Below, one piece after another: positions 43,487-50,469 of a stretch of 64,000 nt of DNA. Below the pieces are notes generated by a model, which searched no databases, was not told the origin of the DNA, and was given only the letters and a program-made list of their open reading frames with translations. The stretch lies in the NCBI GenBank assembly GCA_016191465.1, contig JACPOP010000008.1:90039-154038 (forward strand), read 5' to 3'. The position numbers and the translations under genes were made by a program. The first letter of the stretch is position 1; each line of letters starts with the position of its first letter. The DNA comes from Chloroflexota bacterium (GTDB taxonomy: Bacteria; Chloroflexota; UBA6077; CF-72).

Positions 43487-44656
43487 TCACCGAGCCGGCG
43501 CCGGAATGCGAGCGCGCGGTCTGGCTCGATTGGGCACGAAGGGTAACGCGCTCACCCGGGCTGGCACCCGACGCCCGCGAACCTGCACCGCGACCTCGGT
43601 CCCGTCGCCATCGTCGGACGCTGGGAGGTATCCAAGCGCAATGCTGCGCCGGAGTGTAGGCGAGAACGTGCCGCTCGTAACGCGGCCGATCTCGGTGCCG
43701 TTCGTGGCCACGAGCGGATACTCGGGACGGGGCACGCCACCCTCGCCCACCAGCAGGCCGACCAGCGTTCGGGTGGGCCCTTGCACCTTGATTGACCGGA
43801 GCGCCTCTCGGCCGACGAATGCTGCCTTGTTGAGGCTCACCACCCAGCCGAGTCGTGCTTCGAAGGGATTGGTGGAGCGGTCGATCTCGTGCCCGTACAG
43901 CGACATGCCCGCCTCCGTGCGCAGGGTGTCGCGGGCGCCCAGACCGCACGCCCGCGGCTGCACCGGTGAATCCAGCAGCGCCTCCCACAGGGTCTCGGAG
44001 TGCTCCGCGCGCACCATCAGCTCGAACCCGTCCTCGCCGGTGTAGCCGGTGCGGGCGAGCAGCGTCGGGTAGCCTGCCACGGTGGTCTGCAGGAAGCCGT
44101 ACCCTGGGAGGGCGTCCAGGTCAGCGCCGCTGGCCAGCGGCGCCAGCGCCTCCTGAGCCCGCGGGCCCTGGACGCCGATGAGCGCGGTCTCCTGCGTCTG
44201 ATCGTCTAGCGCGACGCTGAACCCCTTCTCCTGGGCCTGGTCCCGGAACCACTGGACGTCAACCTCGCGGTTGGAGGCGTTGAACACGAACAGCAGCTCA
44301 CCGGGGCCAAGCACGTACGCGATCACGTCGTCGACGATGCCACCATCGGGCGCGCACAGCAGCGCATAGGCGGCTCCGCCCGGCGGCACCCGCGCCAGGT
44401 CGCGTGTGGCGCACCACTGTGACAGCGCCAGGGCGTCCGGGCCGCGGACGTACACCCGGCCCATGTGGGAGAGGTCGAATAGGCCGCACCCCTCGCGTAC
44501 GGCCGTGTGCTCCGCGAGAATGCCCGTTGGGTACTGGACGGGCATCTCCCAGCCCGCGAAGTCGACCAGCCGAGCCCCCAGCCGGCGGTGGGCAGCGGTC
44601 AGCGGTGTCTGCAAGAGCGCGCGCTCAGCGGGTTGTCGGCTCGGCTCAGAAGTCAC
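43487..44656 (-). CDS. gcvT: Aminomethyltransferase, glycine cleavage T protein
   Basis: A 389-residue folate-binding enzyme: VDFAGWEMPVQYPTGILAEH, FDLSHMGRVYVRGPDA, ARTGYTGEDGFEL, GLGARDTLRTEAGMSLYGHE. The C-terminal barrel domain is complete, followed by about 15 extra Arg/Pro-rich residues. GTG start. It passes the methylene group to tetrahydrofolate and releases ammonia. First gene of the gcvT-H-PA-PB operon. The 159-base leader contains a strong hairpin that belongs to the ferredoxin gene; no glycine riboswitch was recognised. Confidence 0.94.
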   Translation of the reverse strand: MTSEPSRQPAERALLQTPLTAAHRRLGARLVDFAGWEMPVQYPTGILAEHTAVREGCGLFDLSHMGRVYVRGPDALALSQWCATRDLARVPPGGAAYALLCAPDGGIVDDVIAYVLGPGELLFVFNASNREVDVQWFRDQAQEKGFSVALDDQTQETALIGVQGPRAQEALAPLASGADLDALPGYGFLQTTVAGYPTLLARTGYTGEDGFELMVRAEHSETLWEALLDSPVQPRACGLGARDTLRTEAGMSLYGHEIDRSTNPFEARLGWVVSLNKAAFVGREALRSIKVQGPTRTLVGLLVGEGGVPRPEYPLVATNGTEIGRVTSGTFSPTLRRSIALGYLPASDDGDGTEVAVQVRGRRVPARVSALPFVPNRARPRARIPAPAR

Positions 44657-44759
44657 GGCACCAGTATCTCACCCGCGCGGCGGTTCCGGTAGCGGCTCCG
44701 CGGATGAGCGGCGGCGGCGGACGGAAGCTTCGCCCCCGGAAGTCGGCGTTGGCGTTCAT

Positions 44760-44790
44760 GCGACGGGCGGGCCGGTGGCCCGCCCGTCGC
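44760..44790 (-). terminator. Terminator-like hairpin after the ferredoxin gene
   Basis: A 14-base perfect stem (44760-44773 with 44777-44790) with a three-base loop, 26 bases after the ferredoxin stop on this strand and before gcvT. Very GC-rich; no T tract follows. Confidence 0.65.
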
Positions 44791-44815
44791 TATACGTCCA
44801 GGCTGGGCCGCCAGG

Positions 44816-45052
44816 TTAGAGTCCGGACATCTCCTTGTTTTTGGCGGTGTAGCTCTGCCACTCTGCGGGCACCGCGCTCTCGTGAAAGATCGCATTCACG
44901 GGGCACTCTGGCTCGCACGCCCCGCACTCGATGCACTCGTCGGGATTGATGTAGTACATGTCTGGTGCCTCGTAGATGCACGAGACGGGGCACACGTCCA
45001 CGCAGCTCGCGTTCTTGGTGCCAATGCATGGCTCGGTGATGACGTACGTCAC
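44816..45052 (-). CDS. fdxA: Ferredoxin, FdxA type (3Fe-4S/4Fe-4S)
   Basis: A 78-residue ferredoxin. Cys residues 9, 17, 21 and 25 ([18 protein letters not shown]) and 40, 43, 46 and 50 ([12 protein letters not shown]) give the seven-iron pattern in which the first cluster has an x7 spacing. Start MTYVITEPC and the tail after residue 60 match FdxA of Actinobacteria and Thermus. A low-potential electron carrier; a candidate acceptor for the AOR-family enzyme of this window. A CRP-type palindrome lies about 100 bases upstream. Confidence 0.95.
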   Translation of the reverse strand: MTYVITEPCIGTKNASCVDVCPVSCIYEAPDMYYINPDECIECGACEPECPVNAIFHESAVPAEWQSYTAKNKEMSGL

Positions 45053-45147
45053 GTGGGACAGGGCCTCCGATGCATGAGTAGAGCTATCGTGAGCAAGCCC
45101 ACGACTTCAGATCTCAGTAACCCTACCCGTCTGCTCCCCCGCGACGC

Positions 45148-45163
45148 TGTGACCTAGGTCACA
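45148..45163 (-). promoter_or_regulatory. Perfect CRP-type palindrome upstream of fdxA
   Basis: TGTGA-CCTAGG-TCACA matches the CRP half-site consensus TGTGA-N6-TCACA exactly, and the spacer is itself palindromic. It overlaps the stop codon of the Crp/Fnr-family gene and is about 96 bases upstream of the ferredoxin start, both on this strand. The adjacent regulator is the obvious candidate binder. Confidence 0.7.
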
Positions 45164-45905
45164 CCTCGTGGGTCCAGGCGATCCGCTCCAACAGCAAGCG
45201 ATCCTGCACGTGGACCCGCCCCCGCTCGAGGCGAATCGCACCATCCAGCGAGAGCGTCTTGAGGGCCCGGCCCACAACTTCGCGGCGCGAGCCGGCCATA
45301 GCGGCTAGGAGCTCCTGCGTGAGCCAGGGCGCGCGTGGATTGTCGTCTGCTGCCTGCCCACCCAGGAGGATCTTTGCCACGCGGCTGGTGACGTCGCGAA
45401 ACGCCAGGTCCTCCACCAGCGCCAGCGCCTCACGCAGACGGCGGGCGAAGTCACGTGTGACGGCTAGCGCCACGGCGGAACGCTGCGCGACGATCTGCAG
45501 CAGGTCGCGCCGACGCAGCAGGTACAGCGTGCAATCCTCGATCGCCTGGGCACTGGCCGGGTTCGGTCCCTCGTCGACAGCGGCAACCTCGTTGAACATC
45601 TCGCCCGGCCGCACCAGGCGGAGGACCTGTTCTCGGCCGCGGGGCGACGTCTTGTACAGCTTCACCCGTCCCGACTGCAGGACGTAGAGCACCGACGAGG
45701 CGGCGCCCTCCAGGAGCACGACCTGCCCCGCCGGATACGAGACCTGGCGCATGGCGGCGCCGAGCGCCGCCATGTCATCGTCGGCGAGGTCGCCAAAAAA
45801 GGGCGACCGCATGGCCCGCAGATCTGATGCCGCGACCGGGCGTGGCTTCTCGCGCGCCGCTCGCCGGTCGGTCGGGCGAGTGAGCAGCGAGGAAGGTGCA
45901 GCCAC
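45159..45905 (-). CDS. Crp/Fnr family transcriptional regulator
   Basis: A 248-residue regulator. The cyclic-nucleotide-binding fold spans residues 30-150 (SYPAGQVVLLEGAASSVLYVL, GRVKLYKTSPRGREQVLRLV, PGEMFNEVAAVDEGPNPASA); the HTH is near 195-215 (TQELLAAMAGSRREVVGRAL). The cAMP pocket motif R-x-S is not clearly present (PNPASAQA), and no Fnr Cys cluster is seen, so the signal is unknown. The GTG start has AGGAC five bases upstream; a longer frame upstream is not family-like. Recognition-helix residues SRREVVGR resemble those that read TGTGA sites. Confidence 0.87.
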   Translation of the reverse strand: MAAPSSLLTRPTDRRAAREKPRPVAASDLRAMRSPFFGDLADDDMAALGAAMRQVSYPAGQVVLLEGAASSVLYVLQSGRVKLYKTSPRGREQVLRLVRPGEMFNEVAAVDEGPNPASAQAIEDCTLYLLRRRDLLQIVAQRSAVALAVTRDFARRLREALALVEDLAFRDVTSRVAKILLGGQAADDNPRAPWLTQELLAAMAGSRREVVGRALKTLSLDGAIRLERGRVHVQDRLLLERIAWTHEV

Positions 45906-46151
45906 GTCTGTCCTGGTCGGAAGGGTCAGAGTATAGGTAGGCCGGCCGGCCTGCGAGCGCGGCCACACCGAACGGGAGTACCGTGACGCACGAATCTTGC
46001 GTATTGACAAAGGCGCCAGTGAGGTCCAGAGAATGGCCGGAGCCGAGGACCTGCTGCGCACTGGCTCCGCCACCAGAGCCTGGTGGCCGTTCCGAGATCA
46101 TCCACACTGGCAGCACAGGTAGGGAACGCCTGTCCAGGGAAGGGCACTGAT

Positions 46152-47903
46152 ATGTCGGTAGATGAAAAGACCGCGGCTGCTACTGGGAACGCGGCCGAGG
46201 GCGCCTCCCCCGCGGACCGTCCCTGGCTGAAGTTCTACGAGCCCGGCGTCCCACACGACGTCGAGATCCCCAACCAGACGCTGCCGGAGCTCCTCGCGGA
46301 TGCCGCGAAGCGCTGGCCGGAGCGCGTCGCCGTCGGTTTCCAGGGCGCGTCGCTCACCTATGCGGAGATCGACGCGCTCGCGTGGCGCTTCGCGCATGTT
46401 CTGCTCCGCCTGGGTGTCTCTCCTGGCGATCGGGTCGCGCTCCTGCTCCCGAACTCACCGCAGTTCGTCTTCGCCTATTACGGCGTGATGCGCGCGGGCG
46501 CGATCGTGGTGCCCACCAGTCCCTTGTATGTGCAGCGCGAGATCGAGCACCAGCTCGCAGACGCCGGGGTGAAGGTGGCCCTGGTGCTTTCGGCCCTCTA
46601 CCCCCGTGTGGCGGAGGCGCGCCGCAACCTGCCGGACCTCGAGCACGTGATCGTGACCAACATCAAGGAGTACTTCCCTCCGCTCATTAAGGTGTTGTTC
46701 ACGGTGGCCAAAGAGCGCAAGGACGGGCACAACCAGACGCTGCCAAAGGACGGGCGGACCCACTGGCTACAACCCCTCCTGCAGGCCGGATCTTCGGCGC
46801 CCCTCCCTGCCCGCGGCACCCCCCACGATCTCGCGGTGTTGCAGTACACGGGTGGGACCACCGGCCTCGCCAAAGCCGCCATGCTCAGCCACCGCAACCT
46901 GCTCGCGAACGCCGCGCAGGCGCGGGCATGGTTTACGAACGTCACCCGGCCGGACGGCCGCGATACCATCCTGGCCGCGATTCCCCTGTTCCACATTTAC
47001 GCCATGACCTCGGTGATGAACCTGGCGGTCCTGGGTGGTGCACGCATGCTGCTCCACCCGAAGTTCGATCTCAAGGCTGTCCTGAAGGCGCTGCACTCGG
47101 AACGACCAGATCTGTTTCCCGGAGTGCCGACGATGTACATGGCGATCAACAATGCGCCGGGGCTGGCACGCTACAACATCACTTCACTGAAGGCGTGCAT
47201 CAGCGGAGCCGCGCCGCTACCGCGTGACGTTCAGACGCGGTTTGAAGCACTGACGGGCGCAAAGCTGGTCGAGGGCTACGGCCTGAGCGAGGCGAGTCCC
47301 GTCACCCACTGCACCCCGCTCACGGGACTACGAAAGGTGGGCAGCATTGGTGTGCCATTCCCCGGAACGGACGCCGCGGTCTTCGACCAGGAGACGGGAA
47401 CCCGCCGTCTGGGCATCGGAGAGGTCGGCGAGCTCGCGGTCCGCGGTCCGCAGGTGATGCACGGCTACTGGAATCGGCCCGAAGAAACAGCCGAGGTGCT
47501 GCGCGACGGTTGGCTGTTCACCGGCGACCTGGTCACGGTCGATGCGGATGGCTACTTCAGCATTGTCGACCGGAAGAAAGACGTGATCCTCTCCGGCGGA
47601 GTGAACGTCTACCCACGTGACGTGGAAGAGCCCCTGTATAGGCACCCGGCGGTGCAGGAGGCTGTCGCGGTTGGGCTCCCCGACGAGTACTGGGGCGAAG
47701 CGGTCAAGGTATACATAGTCCTGAAGCCTGGCCACACGGCCACTGTCGAGGAGATCCAGCGCTATTGCCACGCGCAGATGGCCAGCTACAAGGTGCCGAA
47801 GTACGTGGAGTTCCGCGATTCGCTGCCCAAGTCCCTGGTCGGCAAGTTCCTTCGGCGGATGCTCCTCGAAGAAGAAGCGGCCCGCACGCATACGGGCTCG
47901 TAG
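46152..47903 (+). CDS. fadD: Long-chain fatty acid CoA ligase (AMP-forming)
   Basis: A 583-residue ANL-superfamily adenylate-forming enzyme: P-loop-like YTGGTTGLAKAAMLSHRN, GYGLSEASPVTH, the hinge DRKKDVILSGG and C-terminal Lys in PKSLVGKFLRRML, with WLFTGDLVT for ATP binding. FadD-like length and the N-terminal ADRPWLKFYEPGVPHDVEIP favour long-chain acyl-CoA synthetase. Note Ala in place of Gly in the adenylation loop (GLAKAAM instead of GxSKGAM). GGGAAGGG is eight bases upstream of ATG. Divergent from the Crp/Fnr gene. Confidence 0.9.
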   Translation: MSVDEKTAAATGNAAEGASPADRPWLKFYEPGVPHDVEIPNQTLPELLADAAKRWPERVAVGFQGASLTYAEIDALAWRFAHVLLRLGVSPGDRVALLLPNSPQFVFAYYGVMRAGAIVVPTSPLYVQREIEHQLADAGVKVALVLSALYPRVAEARRNLPDLEHVIVTNIKEYFPPLIKVLFTVAKERKDGHNQTLPKDGRTHWLQPLLQAGSSAPLPARGTPHDLAVLQYTGGTTGLAKAAMLSHRNLLANAAQARAWFTNVTRPDGRDTILAAIPLFHIYAMTSVMNLAVLGGARMLLHPKFDLKAVLKALHSERPDLFPGVPTMYMAINNAPGLARYNITSLKACISGAAPLPRDVQTRFEALTGAKLVEGYGLSEASPVTHCTPLTGLRKVGSIGVPFPGTDAAVFDQETGTRRLGIGEVGELAVRGPQVMHGYWNRPEETAEVLRDGWLFTGDLVTVDADGYFSIVDRKKDVILSGGVNVYPRDVEEPLYRHPAVQEAVAVGLPDEYWGEAVKVYIVLKPGHTATVEEIQRYCHAQMASYKVPKYVEFRDSLPKSLVGKFLRRMLLEEEAARTHTGS

Positions 47904-47988
47904 TCCGTCACGGCAGGTATGCGGGGTTGACTGCTCCTCGGCAATCCTGCGTTGATAGTGCACGAGCCGACCTCAAGGTGGGCACGGC

Positions 47989-49293
47989 GTGAAGCGCCGC
48001 CGGCCACCTCGCGCCGCGCCCATCGGGGAGCCCCAGGACGTCCAGTTTGAGGCCGCTGCGTTCGGGGGCGACGCGGTCGGGCATCTAGCGGATGGGCGCG
48101 TGGTCTTTGCGCCGCGCCTCCTTCCCGGCGAGCACGCCTCGGTCAGGGTTGTCGACGACCGGAAGGACTTTGCTCGCGCCGAGCTCGCGCAGCTTCACGT
48201 TGCTGCCGCGGGACGCACCGAGCCCCCCTGTCCGTACTTCACCGGCGGCTGTGGCGGCTGCTCCTGGCAGCACGCGGACTACCCGCTCCAGTTGCAGATC
48301 AAGCGCGACGTCGTGGTCGAGCAGCTTCGCCGCATTGGCCGTTTCGCCGAGGCGGACAACCTGGTCCGCCCGCCCATCGGGATGGTCGATCCGTGGCATT
48401 ACCGCAACCAGGCGCGCTTTACGGTTGGTCGCCGGTTCGGCGAGCTGTGCTTCACCCTGAAATCTACGCACCGCCTGCTGCGCATTGACCACTGCTGGAT
48501 TGTCCACCCCGCCATCAATGCCACGTTGGAGGTGCTGCAAGGCAAGCTTGCCGGCGTTGAGCGGCACATCCACCAGGTGGGAATCAGGGTCGGCGCCAAT
48601 ACCGGGCAGGTGATCGTGGATCCGGCACTGCCGGAGGTGCCCGAGGTGGAGAGCGGTCAGACTTACCTGGAGGAGGAGCTCCTGGGTACCCGCTTTCGCC
48701 TGCACCCATCGTCGTTCTTCCAGGTCAACACGCGGCGCGAGCAACGCCCGCTCCCAGACGAGCTCCCACGCGCGCTGCTGCCAATCCCCGAGGATGGTCT
48801 GAGCATGGCCGAGCTTCTTGCCCTGGTGGTGCTCGACCGAGTTGATCCGCGGCGCGACCACCTGGTGGTGGATGCGTACTCTGGCGTGGGCACGTTCGCG
48901 CTTCTGATGGCGCCGCTCGTACGGGAGGTGGCAGGTATTGAGGAGGCTCGGACGGCGGTGCAGGATGCGCAGCACAACGGCGGGCATATGCCGAACGTGC
49001 GATTCGTTGCAGGTAAGACGGAGGACGTGCTCGGCACCCTCGCTTTCTCTCGCCGGCCAGACGCGGTAGTGCTCGATCCGGCGCGGGTTGGCTGCCATCC
49101 AGCGGTGCTGGACACCCTGCTCGGAGAAGCGCTCCGCCCGCCGAAACTCGTCTACGTGTCTTGCGACCCGGCTACCTTGGCGCGCGATCTTCGGATCCTC
49201 GTCGACGGTGGGTACGTGCTCCAGGATGTCCAGCCACTGGACATGTTCCCGCAGACCCACCACATTGAGTGTGTGGCGACGTTAACCCTGTAA
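47989..49293 (+). CDS. rlmD: 23S rRNA (uracil-5-)-methyltransferase RlmD/TrmA-like
   Basis: A 434-residue RNA m5U methyltransferase. An N-terminal TRAM-like beta domain is followed by the iron-sulfur Cys cluster CPYFTGGCGGCSWQH, the SAM motif VVDAYSGVGTFALLMA, VVLDPARVGCHP, and the catalytic Cys in YVSCDPATLARDL, ending with the FPQTHHIECVATL signature. The family includes RlmD, RlmC and TrmA; the Cys cluster fits RlmD-type enzymes, but the exact target base cannot be assigned. GTG start. Confidence 0.9.
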   Translation: MKRRRPPRAAPIGEPQDVQFEAAAFGGDAVGHLADGRVVFAPRLLPGEHASVRVVDDRKDFARAELAQLHVAAAGRTEPPCPYFTGGCGGCSWQHADYPLQLQIKRDVVVEQLRRIGRFAEADNLVRPPIGMVDPWHYRNQARFTVGRRFGELCFTLKSTHRLLRIDHCWIVHPAINATLEVLQGKLAGVERHIHQVGIRVGANTGQVIVDPALPEVPEVESGQTYLEEELLGTRFRLHPSSFFQVNTRREQRPLPDELPRALLPIPEDGLSMAELLALVVLDRVDPRRDHLVVDAYSGVGTFALLMAPLVREVAGIEEARTAVQDAQHNGGHMPNVRFVAGKTEDVLGTLAFSRRPDAVVLDPARVGCHPAVLDTLLGEALRPPKLVYVSCDPATLARDLRILVDGGYVLQDVQPLDMFPQTHHIECVATLTL

Positions 49294-49731
49294 GAGTAAC
49301 CAGGACCCCTGAAAGCAGCGCCGCCCCGCAGCGTGAGACCCCTGGGTGCGCGGGCGTCCCGCCCGCTTCGTCGCCCGCGTGGGACGGGCCAGAGGCCCGC
49401 GCACCCAGACGACGTGGCGAACACGCTTGCCTGAACCAAATCCTCACGGCCACCCCTGGAAGAATCTAACCCTATGTAACGCGCGCGGGTCTGGGTACCG
49501 AGCCACTGCGGGAGGATTCAACCCCTCGCCCTGTTCGGCGAGCAACGAAGCTGCCCTCCAAGAATTTCAGTACATTCGTACGGGTTGTCCGGTGATCGCC
49601 TGGTATTGGTGTTCGACCGCCGGGACGTGTACTCTCCGCCCGTCGGTTGACCCCCAAAGGCGCGTGCATCAATTGAATGGCATCCACGCGCTTCGGGGTG
49701 CTCAGCGTTCATCAGTAAGGGAGTGCACCAC
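49294..49731. other. Long intergenic region with a REP-like element
   Basis: No coding frame could be supported in these 438 bases. The left part holds the palindromic element at 49342-49408. The right part, with lower GC, probably contains the promoter of the following secreted-protein gene, though no confident boxes were found. Confidence 0.6.
49342..49408. repeat. REP-like palindromic element
   Basis: Outer arms CTGGGTGCGCGGGC (49342-49355) and GCCCGCGCACCCAG (49395-49408) pair perfectly over 14 bases. Inner GTCCC/GGGAC and two nested small stems give a cruciform or clover structure. The GGGCC-AGA-GGCCC core with GCGCACC ends resembles extragenic palindromic repeats seen in many high-GC genomes. 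Only this copy was found in the window. Confidence 0.7.
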
Positions 49732-50097
49732 ATGCACCAAAGATTCGTTCAGCGCCTCCTCGCCTTCGCACTGGTCGGCCTCCTCAGCATCGGGGCCGCC
49801 GTGCCCGCGTTTGCCCAGGATCAGCGCGACTTTCAGATTCTGAACAACAGCTCTGGTCCCATTGTCAACGCGTGGATTGCGCCGAGCGATGCCGCGGATT
49901 GGGGCCCCCAGGTCCTCAGCGCGCCGATCGAGCCGGGCGAAACACGCGGCATCGTGTTCCTGTACCCCGCTCCTGGCGTCTGCAGCTACGACATCCATTT
50001 GACCTATGCGGACGAGCGGCCGGACCAGTTGAACGGCCTCGATATCTGCGCTGTCAACGTGATTACGGTCAACGACAACTCCATCGGCTTCGAGTAG
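49732..50097 (+). CDS. Small secreted protein of unknown function
   Basis: A 121-residue exported protein. The signal peptide (MHQRFVQRLLAFALVGLLSIG) is probably cut after PAFA. The mature part of about 93 residues is beta-rich and contains two Cys likely to form a disulfide (GVCSYDIHL and GLDICAVNV), a conserved-looking WGPQVLSAPIEPGETRG and FQILNNSSGPI. This outline occurs in small secreted proteins of no assigned function; I know no reaction. AAGGGAG is eight bases upstream of the ATG chosen; an in-frame GTG three codons earlier is less well spaced. A strong terminator follows. Confidence 0.75.
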   Translation: MHQRFVQRLLAFALVGLLSIGAAVPAFAQDQRDFQILNNSSGPIVNAWIAPSDAADWGPQVLSAPIEPGETRGIVFLYPAPGVCSYDIHLTYADERPDQLNGLDICAVNVITVNDNSIGFE

Positions 50098-50111
50098 GCG
50101 GTCGGCCCAAC

Positions 50112-50155
50112 CCACGGAACAAGGGCGCCGCAGGTGCGGCGCCCTTGTTCCGTGG
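50112..50155. terminator. Bidirectional terminator hairpin, 20-bp perfect stem
   Basis: Arms 50112-50131 and 50136-50155 pair perfectly over 20 bases with a four-base loop. It sits 15 bases after the secreted-protein stop. No T run, but the stem is among the strongest in the window. The 314 bases after it, up to 50469, hold a second hairpin (50391-50415) and no gene I can support. Confidence 0.75.
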
Positions 50156-50390
50156 CGCCCGCCAGGGCAGGCCGCAGCCCCGGCGATTCCTGATCGACGG
50201 CGTCCTCGACGCCATCGATCATCCAGCCGTTTTGGGGGATCATTGCTTCGGGCGGCGTCTGAAAGTTCGGCGCCCTTTCGACGAGGCTGTGCAGCGCGGG
50301 CTCGATCGCGTCGCGGTTCCAGCCGCGGATGAAGCGCCACGGCGTCGGGGCGCGAGAATCACGACGATGCCACGAGAAGTGGGCCACCAC

Positions 50391-50415
50391 CCCGGCGTCT
50401 CTGAGAGACGCCGGG
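50391..50415 (-). terminator. Terminator-like hairpin after the FAD oxidoreductase gene
   Basis: CCCGGCGTCTC (50391-50401) and GAGACGCCGGG (50405-50415) form an 11-base perfect stem with a three-base loop, 55 bases after the stop on this strand. Confidence 0.55.
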
Positions 50416-50469
50416 CCGCTGTCGAGACGACCTCACCGCGCGACGCGGCTGACGGGCCCAGCGTCGGAA

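Noticed and set aside
44657..44815. Glycine riboswitch upstream of gcvT
   Set aside because: The leader on the - strand shows only a GC-rich terminator stem; the conserved glycine aptamer cores were not seen.
46004..46035. TTGACA box as the promoter of the acyl-CoA ligase gene
   Set aside because: No acceptable -10 at a proper distance was found.
50004..50390. Open frame on the - strand between the secreted gene and the FAD oxidoreductase
   Set aside because: It runs through both hairpins and into the secreted gene, has no good ribosome site and no family character.
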